This document shows, in pieces, positions 1-12,500 of a stretch of DNA of 64,000 nt (within the stretch, counting starts at the first letter, position 1; each line of letters opens with the position of its first letter). The position numbers and the translations under genes are program-made. Under the pieces are notes generated by a model. It was given only the letters and a program-made list of their open reading frames with translations, made no database searches and was not told the DNA's origin. The DNA is from Zygaena filipendulae (taxonomy: Eukaryota; Arthropoda; Insecta; Lepidoptera; Zygaenidae), in the NCBI GenBank assembly GCA_907165275.2, contig OU015659.1:2336501-2400500 (forward strand), in the 5' to 3' direction.

Positions 1-241
1 TAGGTACCTACTTCTATATCTAGCTGTTCAACCCTAAGCTAGAGCAATGACGGTGTGGGAATTACCTACCTAGTACCTACCTAGGTATTGAAAGAATCTC
101 ACTTTTCTACTATGAACACACTATAGCTTATCTGTCCTTTTATGAGCCTTACTTACTATAAGTACTTACATACTCGAAAAAGTATACAAGATTTCGTGTT
201 TTAGGAAAGAAAACTAATATAATAAATCTTATCACAATAAT

Positions 242-534
242 ATGCTATTTGACTAAATTTTTATTTTTAGTCCGTCCTGTCGATTCATAAAAAAATATTA
301 GACACGTATTTTTTCTTTTTTTATGTAAGCAATAAATAACAGAGTTACATTGAGTCGAAATGTCGCGTGACGTCACAAGCAGGTGCAGTTTCGCGCACTC
401 CCAAACTTTAACGCGCTTTACCCGAGTATATTTTCATTAATTTGATAAAGCAAAATATACGTGTCTATTATTTTTTTATTATCTAACTGCCGGACTTAAT
501 AGAATTTAGAAAAAAAATTTGTCAAATAGCCTAT
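242..534 (+). mobile_element. MITE family A, copy 1 (TIR GCTATTTGAC)
   Basis: Starts GCTATTTGAC, ends GTCAAATAGCC, and contains the family core ATGTCGCGTGACGTCACAAG. Opposite in orientation to the copy at 4868-5186. Confidence 0.7.
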
Positions 535-912
535 TACGAGTATTGGATACTTAGAATAAAGGGTCGCCGGTCGATGGGGGAAAACTAGCATATAAAAATT
601 CACTGACAAGTAACAAGTCTATCCATACTCATTACTCTGAGCATCTTGTACTTGATTCGGAGAATAAGGTAGGTATAGGTTGTTAGAAAGTGTTTGGGTC
701 AAGGTCATAGTCAGAGACGACTTGCGATATCTATAACCTATAAGTAAGTACCTACCTATCCGGTTTGTATTTACAACTGTCTTATACAACTAAGCATTTA
801 AGTTATGCAATGTGTATGTGGGTTAGCGTATAAAACTATGAGTATGTTACTATAATAGTAGATACATAATATAAGTAAATACACAGCTGTTTGTATATTA
901 ATATATTTTTTA

Positions 913-2300
913 ACCGACTTCCAAAAAGGAGGAGGTTCTATGTTCGATTGTATGTATGTTTTTTTTTTTTTTTTTTTTTTTTTATGTATGTTCACCGATT
1001 ACTCGAAGACGGTTGGACCGATTTGGAAAATTCTTTTTTTGTTTGAAAGGGTTTACTCCCAATTAGGTCCCATTGCCACCAAGTCGGGATCTGATGATGG
1101 GATCTTGGAGAAATCGAGGGAACTCTTCAAAAATTATAGGCACACCTATAGCGATTTGGGTATTTTTTATAGTAAATCGTTCATTTGCTGATGAAAAGCA
1201 AAATTTGAAGAAGTAGAACTGATGATGAAGACCACGGATGGTCATCAGAACTACTTAACAATAATACCTATTTCATGGGTTCCGATTGGAGCGATTTCAA
1301 CAATTGTTTTTTTGTTTGAAAGGGGATACTCCCAAATATTGGCACCGCTGCCGGATGTTCGCACCGCTAAGGCGGCCGCCGTGCGCCGTCGGCCGTATAA
1401 ACAAAGGGAATGAACACGGCGCAGTGCATTCTATTGATCATATTTTTGTCGTTTGGTTGGTAGGGTACCCTCACTCAACATTTTGTATAATTTGTATTTT
1501 ATTTTTGTATGTTTATTGTTTTATTAGTACTCATTATGTATGTATTTTGCGTTTTCTGGTGTGGCTATATTATATTTTATTAAGTTTTGTTTATATTATT
1601 ATATGGTATTATACACTTTTATCATACATTATATCGACAAAGTTATTTAATCTATGTAATATTATAATGTAATTTATGTACATATTTTGTGATTTATTTT
1701 TGTCATCAGTCATTGGCTATTATGGTTCGAGATTCCTAAGTATGAAATTAATATAAAAGTATAATTTAAGTTTTCTTTCTTCGCTCACATCCGTGACGCC
1801 ACATGCGGCACCAGCGGAAGATCAGCGTCGGGCCCCCCGGTTCCCGACTTATGCTGAGCTGGTTGCCTATTTGTTGCGACACGCTGGTTGTGCTTGTTTA
1901 TGTTATTTCACATATTTACTGTTGTCGTAACAAATAAAGTTTATTTCATTTCATTTCATTTCATTTCAAATCGATTCCATTGTCACCAAATTGATATCTG
2001 ATGATGGGATCTTGGAGTAATCGAGGGAACTCTTCAAAAATTATAGGTACACCTATAGCGATTTTTGTATTTTTTATAGTAAATCGTTTATTTGCTTTCG
2101 GAAAGCAAAATTTGAAGAAGTGGAACTGATGATGAAGACCACAGATGGTCATCGGAACTACTCAATAATAGGTATTTCACGGGTTCTGAATCGTCAACTT
2201 TAATATGGTTTCTAAACAATTTATGTCCGTCACAATGTATATGGTGAAGTGGAACTGATGGTGAAGCACTAGGAGAACTCCTCAACAATTAACGTCCCTG
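913..2300 (+). mobile_element. Repeat beginning AACCGACTTCCAAAAA, with internal duplication and nested retroposon
   Basis: Starts at AACCGACTTCC with a poly-T run (960-983). The stretch 1060-1290 recurs, diverged, at 1975-2200 (both carry GGGATCTTGGAG and ATCGAGGGAACTCTTC). Between them lies a piece ending AATAAAG followed by (ATTTC)n, typical of a retroposon 3' end (about 1370-1970). No coding capacity. Confidence 0.65.
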
Positions 2301-2423
2301 CGTCGGGAAAAGTAATATTTTGTAAAAGGTGATGAGCAGTTGACATTAGGCTATTGTAACTTAGAGAAATTATCAACTAAGTCACTTAAAAGCGAAAAAT
2401 AAACAAAAATTTTTAACAAAAAA

Positions 2424-2820
2424 ATTAAAACCGACTTCCAAAAACACAAAACTGAAAAGCTAAAAATAAAAAGCTAAAAATAACAAAATACCGATTTAAT
2501 CCAAAAGGCAAAAACACACGTAGATAATATTATTATTGGTTTGTGCTACCACTGATCGGTATGAAGTCGGTGACAAGCCAAATATGGAGGGGGTAGATGG
2601 GCTAAGTCGACTCCCGCCACCAGCTCTTCGTGAGCAGAACAACCCAAGTGGGCAGACACCAGCGGGCTTGTCACCGAATTCAAACCGATCAGTGGTAGCA
2701 CAAACCAATAATAATATTATCTACGTGTGTTTTTGCCTTTTGGATTAAATCGGTATTTTGTTATTTTTAGCTTTTTATTTTTAGCTTTTCAGTTTTGTGT
2801 TTTTGGAAGTCGGTTTTAAT
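2424..2820. repeat. Near-perfect inverted repeat (156-bp arms, 85-bp loop)
   Basis: 2424-2579 is the reverse complement of 2665-2820 with about two mismatches. Outer ends read AAAACCGACTTCCAAAAA, a repeat terminus also seen at about 913. Transcribed in either direction it would fold into a long hairpin. Identical 'proteins' can be read from both arms and are artefacts. Confidence 0.95.
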
Positions 2821-2929
2821 ATGTAATATGTATGTACCTAATCTACATACCTAGATCTATAAGTAGATTAGCTACCTATCTACATTCTCTAACTTATTAA
2901 AAATACTCTTTCTTACATCTTAGCAAGTT

Positions 2930-3130
2930 GTGATCCATGGTCTCTGCCTATCTCTCCAAGCGACAGGCGTGAGCTTATGATGATGATACATACCTAGTCC
3001 ATATAGAGTATTAGCGCTAAGTGTGGCTCCTGGCTTCGATTCCCGTTTGAGTCTGGATAACATTGGAATTAAGATTTTTTTCGGGCAAATTATTCAACAA
3101 TTTCCTAGTTGCAAAACAGGAGTTGTAAAA
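2930..3130 (+). mobile_element. SINE-like fragment
   Basis: CCTATCTCTCCAAGCGACAG and TGATGATGATA tail, followed by a B-box-like GGCTTCGATTCCCG and a TCGGGCAAATTATTCAACAA body. Confidence 0.4.
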
Positions 3131-4867
3131 CGGGAAATTAGATGAACTTGAAGATAAAAAAATATTCATTTTTTACCTAACCATAAGGTTATTAGAGATG
3201 ACTATAAATAGTACCTACATACTTAAATAGTAAAAATATTTCCTAATAATATATAGGTAGGTAACATAGCTTTTCTTTCTTCTTTTAACTTGTCATCAAA
3301 ACTGATTGACTAGGTACTTAATTTTGAATTAGAAAAAGTGTAATCGCATTCTTTTTTTTTACTGCCCCGTCATGATAGAGCAATTCAATTATGCACAAAA
3401 AGTCAAGTCCTTGAATATGTCTACGCATCATTTATTTCATTCCATTGAATGAATTTCTCGCGCCGTTTTAGCCAGTAGATACACTTATACCAAACGCGCT
3501 AAAATTGCGAATGTCCGTAGAAGTAGGAGTGTTAATGAGAAACACCTCCAAATAAAAGCAATGGTTCAATGGATGTTACAGATTTGTATTGAAACAAATT
3601 AGTATACGAATACTAGGTAGTTAGTTGAAACCAAGAGCACCGGCGAATCGCGCGTGGGATTTTGTAGGAATATATTTTAATATCTCTTTTTTTGTTGACC
3701 TATCGTAGGTATACGAATCAGCAATACAATAAAAAATATTAAAAAAAACGCTATCTCTCCCTCTGGTTTGAAAAAGCAGACGGCAGTTTTCCCAAGTCAT
3801 CAATGAATTGAACCTGTGTACTTAGGCAGTAAAGTAAAATCTGTAATCTTCATTGTCATAAAGTCCATTGTTTTTATATCATTAGAAAGAACAAAGGAAT
3901 CACACTATCGTTTAGTAAATACCCAGATTAATAGATACCTTAAGTTTTTTGTAGGTACATTAAACTTAAGTTTTTGGGTATAGGTACTATGTAATAAAAT
4001 TTTACAGTGCAATTGGTTTCTACATTTTCGTGGTCTTGATAAAGAATATTTTTGTCTTTTTGGCTCTTGAGTTGTTGCCGCCTAAGAAATTTGGCCGAAT
4101 CGAAACCTTTGTTAGATTTTCTTTTATTTTTGCTTTTTCAGGTTTTATTATTGTCACGATCTCTTTGTTTTAACACTTTCACCGCTACGTTCTTGATAAA
4201 AGTCAATGCAGTGGTTCGTTAGTAACGTACTATTACGTGTGTGGCCCCAGGAGCATGTCTTTCGTAGATCGTGATATTACGGGGATGGCGGTGAAAGGGC
4301 TAAAACTATTTCCGCTACAACATTCGTTAGGACAGGAGAAGGATAGGATTCGATTGGTACCTCATATTATAATCGACATTAACCGTGGACATTCATCCCC
4401 CGATTAACGGTATTATAATCATGTTAATAGTTACACAGTAAGGTATACGTATAGGAAACCTACATAAGGTTTCATGGTCATCGAGGTTGCTATTTATATT
4501 ACATACCTATATTATAAACATAATAAATTATTCGTGAGAAACAATCCACTATATTTTGTAAGCATATCAATAAAATGTGAACGACGCGCGACGATGACAA
4601 ACTTGGTGAATCGGCGACACTGTCGCCGCTACTCGGAAGCGAATGGACACCATGAATCAAGGCAAGACCTCAACGAAGTAGGTACCTAAATTATGTCTAC
4701 CGTATGATAAATCATTACAAAATAACGACGCTTTATTTTTGTTAATAGTTATGGTACCGTGGTACATGTGAATAGTGGGTTCAGCAACTTAACTGTCATC
4801 GCCATAGAATTAACCCAAACTTACCTGAGGAGCGTAACAAAATGTAGGTTTTCCATTTTTAAATTTT
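3131..4867. other. AT-rich sequence, nothing recognisable
   Basis: No open frame with codon structure, RNA gene or clear repeat boundary on either strand. Confidence 0.5.
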
Positions 4868-5186
4868 GCTAAAGCTATTTGACTAATGTTTTTTTTCTAA
4901 ATTCTATTTAGTCCGTCAGTTGGAAGATGAAAAAATAATAGACACGTATTTTTTGCTTTTTCAAATTAACAAAAATATACTTGGATAAAGCGCATAAAGT
5001 TTCGGAGTGGGGGCTCGTTACGTCATATGCGGATAAAAACTGCACCTGCTTGTGACGTCACGCGACATTTCGACTCAACGTAGCTCCGTTATTTTTTGCT
5101 TATTTTAAAAAAGAAAAAATACGCGTCCAATACTTTTTATGAATCTACAGGACGGATTAAAAAAAAATGTCAAATAGCCTATTATG
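4868..5186 (-). mobile_element. MITE family A, copy 2
   Basis: Same termini and the same CTTGTGACGTCACGCGACAT core as 242-534, inverted. Both carry TTAGTCCGTC-like subterminal sequence. Confidence 0.7.
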
Positions 5187-5479
5187 TGATATCACATACG
5201 CCTATATACCAACCTGCATGAGTTTCTAAATTATTTACATGTGTTCTGTTCTCATAATCGATCTATCATTTTAGTTTTGTTTGATACAACTGAAAAGTGG
5301 AATCCGTGGTCGCTACGCGGGTATTAATGGCGCGGTATTTACCCACTGTTGCACTGAGAACTCGCGTTTTACCTATCCGTTTTATCAGAAAATGTGGTTT
5401 TAGCGTTGTTTTAAGGCCAAAATTCGTGTTAATTGGCTTCAACGAAGTCTTTAGAGCAGTTAGAGCGATATAATTAAAA

Positions 5480-5762
5480 ATTGTTTGTTTGTTACGCTTT
5501 CACGCCTTAACAGCTCAACCAATTATCGTGAAATTTTGCATACTTTAAAGTTTTCAAGGGTACATAGGGTACTTTTTATCCCGAAATTCCCACGGGAGCT
5601 TTGAAATTAACTCGGGTGAGACTACATTAAATTTTGCATTGGTACCTACCTACTACACGTTGTCAGGAGTAGGCACAGAAAAAATATAGGGTAGTACTTT
5701 TATCTCGGAATACCTGCGGGATCTCCGAAATGAAAGCGGGTGAAACCGCGGGTAACAGCTAG
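5480..5762 (+). mobile_element. Helitron-like repeat, 3' end CTAG
   Basis: Ends GCGGGTGAAACCGCGGGTAA then CAGCTAG followed by T: a short stem-loop 8-10 bases from a CTRR terminus, as in Helitrons. The body carries ACACGTTGTCAGG and CCGAAATTCCCACGGGAG blocks shared with other copies. Confidence 0.6.
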
Positions 5763-5869
5763 TATTTCCATAATTATCGCCTGTTTATATTGTTCTCAGG
5801 TGGCGTCGTGTATATAGGTAAACACCGGCTATTAATCTTGTACTTAAATGAATACTTCGGGGTCATACG

Positions 5870-6020
5870 TTTCACAGGCAGAGCCTTGGTGTCCGAGCGT
5901 CGTCGCATGAACAAAGGACAGTTTTTACGCACCTCGTGGGAAGCGGCGCGCGCGCAGCCTTCGGGTCGCTACTCGCTACACACCGCGCCGCGCCCTCGGT
6001 GCCGACGTTTTTTGTAGGAT
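5870..6020. other. Isolated CpG-rich island, unexplained
   Basis: A GC-rich block in AT-rich surroundings, with a + strand open stretch ending RPRCRRFL. No homology recognised. It could be an exon or promoter of a gene left of the window, or a repeat fragment. Confidence 0.3.
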
Positions 6021-6679
6021 CCCCGATCAGCTGATTTCCATTTTCTTATAGTTCCAATTTTAGATCGTTTTTCCCATTACACATAGATACCAGCTAAACC
6101 CGGCTACGCTTCGCTGTGACTATATCTTAATTACTATAGCTGGTGTCCGCGGTTTCACCCGCTTTCATTTTCGACCCTTTCGATTTATGTAAATAAAACG
6201 CAATCACCAAACTTTTTATCGAAGTCGGATTCAATGAAAGTAAAGTAAAGTTTACATATTGCTTCAAGCTAAGTTCAATTTACCAGTGAAAACCACATAA
6301 AAATCCGTTTAGTAGTTTAGCTTGAACGGACAAACAAAAAACAATTTAATCGTTCTTTGTGTTCTGTTACTCTTATTTTATCGTCTTCACTCAATCGATA
6401 TATAAATTCAATAGCTAGTCTGCAGCCGGTTTCTTTCATGGTAATTTCCGAATTCCCGCAGGAACTAGGTACCTATATCAAGATTAAAGTAGATAATACT
6501 ACTACTTGATTAAAAAAATAACTCGTTATCGTGGGACTTTGGAACTTTCGGATACAAAATGTGTACCCTGATTAAAAATGCAACAATCCGTCCAAACAAG
6601 TCAATCCATCGACTACTTTTCGAGTTTAGGGACCACAAACGGATAAGGATGCTGTATTTTTTTAGATTTGGACCTCGTA

Positions 6680-6905
6680 CGAGCAATAGTGTGTTAACCC
6701 ACACTGGAGAAATTTTGAGTAAATCGTGTTTTAAAAGTATAGCGCCATTTTGTGTCAACATTGTTTATGTTAAATATTTAGTTACATATTTAAGCAATGT
6801 AATAGAGTAAACACATAATTAAAAAACGTTCCCTAACTCTCAATAAATCGTTCTGAATCAATAACTTAAGTTTGTGGGTTAACATGTTATTGCTTATCTG
6901 CATCC
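6680..6905 (+). mobile_element. MITE family B, copy 1 (TIR AGATAAGCAATA)
   Basis: About 225 bp: ..GTGTGTTAACCCACACTGG.. TATAGCGCCATTTTGTGTC.. GTTCCCTAACTCTCAATAAA.. GTGGGTTAACATGTTATTGC. Two related copies occur at 12935-13135 and 24930-25160. Confidence 0.75.
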
Positions 6906-7164
6906 ATTTAAATGTCGTCTCAAGTATGAAGCCCGTATCAATAAGCACTCCTGACGAGTCCGTCACCTCTCAAGACATTATCTGTCTCGTTCGCTGTGTT
7001 GGGAAATGAAGAGGACAAAATAAGATTTAGATTGAGCATTTAAATACTAATCGTATTTGGGATATTTAACATTTTTTTTAACAAATAGGAGCTAAAGTCA
7101 TTAGACGCCGCATACGGGACCCGAGGATGATTCCTTTAGCCTTACCACAGATAATATAATACGC

Positions 7165-7370
7165 ATTACTAGTATTATAAAGAGGTAAAGTTTGTGAGGT
7201 TGTAGGGGGGTAATCTCTTTTTCTCTCTATGGATCTACTGAACAGATTTTGAAGATTCTTTTACCAATAGAAAGCCACGTTATTTGTGAGTGTCATAGGC
7301 TATAATTTCAACCCGGAATTCCCGCGGGAACTCAGAAGTTACCGCGGGTGAAACCGCGAGGAACGGCTAG
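7165..7370 (+). mobile_element. Helitron-like repeat copy
   Basis: Begins near ATTATAAAGAGGTAAAG and ends CGCGGGTGAAACCGCGAGG..CTAG/T. The nearest complete relative, inverted, is at 41026-41315. Confidence 0.6.
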
Positions 7371-9409
7371 TATATAATCTAGGAGTTGCCTGCGTGTGTT
7401 GTTTGGGTGTAGTTGTTGGTCATCAAATAAGCCATTTTCGTAATTGATGCCATTTTAGAATTAATAGGTATGAGGAGAATTGCTATAATGAAAGCATTTA
7501 ATATTAAATAATTTTATCTTTTATTCATTTATTCGTATCTACAATACATTTTTTATATTCATTTTATTAAAATATATTACATGAAAGGAAACTAGTTATT
7601 ACAGTGTAATAAACATGACTCCGACCCCGTTTTCAGTGGTCTTTGAACAGCTAACATAATTATATCATAAGAAAATAATAGATACATATACAAAGTTCAA
7701 TAAAAAATACAATCTATCATACTTTTCAAATTATGTAGCAGCGTATATTTGGCAACATCGAATAAAAAACGTTTTTAATATTTTTTTAATTACCAAAACC
7801 TCGCACTAATTCTAACTTGTTCTTTTAGACCAGTCGTTTCAACCCATTTTTTTTTCTCGGCAAGTCGCAACACATAGAAAAAAGTAAGTGAGTTCATGCA
7901 TATTTAGTGATATACTCTATAAACAACACGAAATTGAAAATATACGTACCTACATTTATTGCTTAGCTAACAGAAGTCGTTACTTGTTTATTATGATTCA
8001 TGTAGAATGTAATTAAGCTAGTCCCATGGTGGTTGAATATGACTGTTTCAGGTCATAGAACTAAATATGTCTGCCATTTGAGGTGATTATGGTATAGTCC
8101 CTTTTAGAGGTCAGCTACTATATAAAGTGAATTATAAGAAGTTTCAAAAATTATATATTTTTTTCTAATAAGTACATAAACAAGATTAGGTCTCAAAGAT
8201 TTCAAAATGGAATGCAAGAGAATAAAACAAACTAAACTAATGCGTATTCATTCATGTTTCGGTTTGTTTTAGCACCGTTTATTAAATTATTTGAAAGTTA
8301 GACTTTGAAGATAAAATAAAAAATAAAGAAGGTAAAGTAAGAATTATATAGGTATAGCTTATTTTTGTTGTAAAGTAGGTAAGTAGAATTATAAAAAAAT
8401 AAATCGATTTCGAGTTTTTAAATTATTTCAGTTCTTAAATGTGCTACGATAAAATATGGAAATCACGATACTATATATTAAACATAATACGAGCTCCAGT
8501 AATTTAATTTGAAACAACAAATTCCTTTTCAAGTTGTACTTGTGTATAATATTGCATTGTAGCGTTTGTTAGTTGAATTTAAAACGTGAAAGTTATAATT
8601 TTTCATACTTAAAATTAGGGTATAATAATAAATAATAATAACAAATCATTTTGGTGAGTAAACAAACAGTGGTATCTATATAAATATCTATTCTTAACCT
8701 ATTTTTTATCGTTAAAAATTAAATAAAAACCGTTTATAAAGATCGCCTTAACTTCATACAAGTTAGAGTTACGTGAAAATATTGTCGGCGCCGGAAAATA
8801 TAGTCTGTTATTTACATTCAAGTATGTTCTCTCTCACGTTCAGCGCAAACTTGATACAGTAAGGATTATTTATATTATGCTGCTTTTGTAATTATTACTA
8901 AAGCACACATATCAATAACATTTTAAAATAACACAAGGATCGGACATACTTCGAACTTAATATGTAGGTACACTGATGACTGAATGTAATAATGTTGTCA
9001 TTGCATTAACAGCGTGAAAATGGTGTAGCTTTTCCCCTCAGGTCAGCGCTGGCCCTTAAGAGTCCAGCAAGAAGTTCGTAGCGCAAGCTCAAGTTAATTT
9101 TACTCGGTTAACTTTGGACAAAATAGTTTCACTGATGCATAAACCGTATTCGACCAGGCGACCTACATAAACAGTGACTAAAATGAGAATAGAAGTTAAG
9201 ATTTCTCGATAACATTGACTTTAAATCATCAAGACACTCCAACACTACTAAGTTTTGTGTATTAAAAATCCTATTGTCATTTTAATCGTTTATGATTATA
9301 TTAAGTTTAAATAAACTCACAAATCATATTTATAAATTACTGTCACAATCAGATCTCTCGTCACAATATCAGACCTCTCTTGGACGGATTCGATAACCAT
9401 GTATCTGAG
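7371..9409. other. AT-rich sequence downstream of Myo15, nothing recognisable
   Basis: About 2 kb at very low GC without open frames. It includes the expected transcription-termination zone of the myosin gene. Confidence 0.5.
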
Positions 9410-9492
9410 GTATAAAATACTAAGCGATACTTTTATTTTGAGCATTGGTGATTGTTCTTCGCCTGTCTGTCCGATGCCGCATTTTCAAACAT
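9410..9492 (-). terminator. Myo10A: Myo15 3'UTR and polyadenylation signal
   Basis: AATAAA on the minus strand at 9437-9432, about 55 bases after the stop codon. Cleavage is expected 10-25 bases further, near 9410-9420. No other gene signal is seen between here and the left edge. Confidence 0.6.
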
Positions 9493-9506
9493 TCACGAGT
9501 TGAAAC
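9493..9506 (-). CDS. Myo10A: Myo15 exon 30: last four codons and stop
   Basis: A textbook acceptor (ttttttctttcag) precedes 9506. Joined in phase 1 it gives SFNS followed by TGA at 9495-9493, so the protein ends HSPSFNS. A poly(A) signal follows 55 bases later. Without this splice the protein would end in an arginine-rich read-through tail. Confidence 0.65.
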
Positions 9507-12500
9507 CTGAAAGAAAAAATAGTTTGATTAACATTTTATATTTATAAGTTACGCTTAAGGAGTGAAAAATACTCATGGACACGCAAGCACATCAGAAAAC
9601 GAGCTCTCAAAGTCAGTACAATCACCGCGGCAAAATACCTGGTGATTGACAAAATAACAAACATTTTATTCATAAAATCAATTTATATGCAAAATTCTCA
9701 CTTTTTATAAAATTAAATAATTAAATAAAACCAATGATATAGATAAAAGTAGATATTGCACCACAAAAATGTAGATACAATTAAATATAAGTTGATAAAT
9801 TCTATAGCATAAATTAAGATTTAATTACAATATTATTGTAATAAATTAATAAATGTATTAACACAATACAGTAATAACGATTATACCAAAAAAATAAAAC
9901 GACGATTACACCCAACATTCACGCGCGTGAATGACGAGACATTGTTGAGACCTTACACATAAAGCGCTTCACGCGCGGCGCCGCGCGCGATACTCACTGG
10001 GCGAGTGCCGCTGGTCGCGCTGCAGCGCCACGTACTGGCGCACGAGGCGCGCCACCTCGTGCGCCTGCTCCGCCTGCAGCCGCGTCACGCGCTGCTGCAG
10101 CAGCGAGCCGCACTTCACGTCCAGGAACAGAGTGCCGTCCTCCGACCGCACCTGCCACGCACACAATATGTCAAGGTCCGTTTATATCTACATTCAGCGT
10201 GCCAGACAAAATAACATTCTACTATACAGCGCGTATTGACGTATTTATATCGATCGTAATACGACCGCGCACTGGCCTGTGTCTGTCGGCACCGACACAG
10301 GCCAGTATTTGCGGAAAGAATATTTTGTCTCGCGGTTCATTGTTGTGGCTACATGCTGAGCGATTTTCTATACGTCGACGATTATATTATAATGTCGACT
10401 TGGTTAAATGGTTCATCAAATCAACATGGTTGTCGTGTCTGATTGTCGACTTGGCTAAGGGGGCTCGTGTCGTGCGACCGTGTCTCACCTTCCTGGTGGA
10501 GATGAGCTCGGCGTAGGGCCAGTGCGTGTCGGTCTCGTGCGTGTGCACGTCCAGCAGGTGCACGCCGCGCCGGTTGAGCGCCAGCACGTACTCGCGCCAC
10601 GCCGCGCCGCCCCCGCCGCCGCCGCCGCCCCCGCCCCCGCCCACGCGCCGCACCGCGAAGAACGACGACCCGAACAAGGGCCAGCGGGACAGCACCTGCG
10701 GTCGCGAGTTTGATGTGCGTAAAAAACATGTCGGCTCATAAATCGGTGAAAAAAAAGAAAAAAAAACACTACATATGGTTTAAATAAAGATTTGACTGTT
10801 ATACTAACTGGGAACTTTTTGTGGAAAATTGAATGGAAAAAATATGTCAATTTTGTTAAACAAATTAGTTCATCATGGTTGTTGCTGTGTACATATAGTG
10901 AAACTTCCATAATAGTGATTCATTAGCGATGAGTAGTGTGTGGTAAATAAGACCATAGTAGACCTTCAGTGGAAGTGTTTACAAACTCTCACAAAGCTTG
11001 CCATTTAAGATAAAACTGCGTTCTAAAATTTAGGTTAAAACATTGAAATGCATTTCACCAATCACTTAAACGTAAATAACATTAAAAAGATATTCGTTGG
11101 ACTTGGCTGTATGGACTTAGTTTCTTTAGGCGCAGGCCACATAATATAAATGGCGTCAGGCGTGGACATGGCACGGGCGGCTTCCTATTCCATTCAAATT
11201 TCATTCAAAATGCATGGAAATAAAGGCCACGCGGTGTGTCGTTGCTCGGACGTGGTTATGACGCGCCATTTCCGAGCAACGACATACCTACCGCGTGTCA
11301 AATTGTACTTTATTTCCATGCATTTTGTTCAGGGCTTGAGCGGTATGGCCTCAGTTCCGTTCGGGCATACCTGCAGCACTTTGGCCTTGGCGTGCGGCGG
11401 CGCCAGGTGCCGCACGGCGGGCCACTCGTGCGCGAGCCACGCGGCCCACTTGGCGGGCTTGGGGTCGCGCAGCGCGAGCAGCGGCTTGGGCAGCAGGTGC
11501 TTGAGGTCGCGCGCGTGCGGCGGCTGCTCGCGCGCGGCGGCGCGGTGCAGCAGCGCGCCCACCAGCGCCGCGTCGCGCACCGCGCCCGCCGCCGGCGCGC
11601 CGCCGCCCGGCAGCACCACCAGCAGGCCCTCCAGGTAGTCGGGCGCCACCTGCCGGGGGACGAAGACCAACTGATGTGCAGATAGCGGCAGAAATGTTTG
11701 TTACTTTTGACAATAGGCTTTCCAGGTAGTCGGGTGCCACCTGCTAGGGGTACGTCGATCAAGTGATGTACAGACACGGAGGAAATATGTCACCACTTTC
11801 GATAATCTATACAAATATTATAAAGAGGAAAGATTTGATTCTTGTTTGTTTGTTTGTTACGATTTACCTCAAAAACTACTCTGGACATTCTTTCACCATT
11901 AGAAAGCTACATTATCCTTGAGTAACATAGGCTATATTGTAATCAGGAATTCCCGCGGGAACTCCGAAATTATCGCGGGAACTCCGAAATTATCGCGGGT
12001 GAAACCGCGCGGGACAGCTAGTAATAATTAAGCTATTTGACTGAATTTTAGTTTTTAGCCCATCGAGCTTGTGTAAATTAACTAAAAATTTGGACACGTA
12101 AGTATTTTGTCTTTTTTTACCTTATCAAAGTATTACGACGATACATTTAAGTGGAAATGTCGCTTGACGTTCCGTGGCGTGGTGCCACGAGGGGCGGGGC
12201 TAGCTGCTGCTCGTACCTGGTTGAAGAGCACCTCGGTGTAGAGCGGCGGCGCGTCGGCGCGCAGCGGGTGGTGCCACACGGAGCGGCAGAAGATGAGGTA
12301 GAAGGGGTGGTGCGCGCGCTGCAGCTCGGTGGTGACGTCCAGCACGTACTCGTCGCCGGCCAGCGGCATGGTGAGCGCGTCGCCCGCCACGATGCAGTAC
12401 AGCGAGAACTCGCCGCGCTCCGCCTCGCTCGTCACACCGATCTATTCGCAACACACAAACAATACTTAGGCAAGTTTCTGGAGCTCAAAACCTTTTTTTA

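Noticed and set aside
2496..2748. Two 70-residue proteins on opposite strands starting with the same residues
   Set aside because: They are the two arms of the palindrome at 2424-2820, not genes.
6510..6810. 83-residue frames on both strands
   Set aside because: Fall within MITE family B; a similar frame recurs in its other copies only by descent of the repeat.
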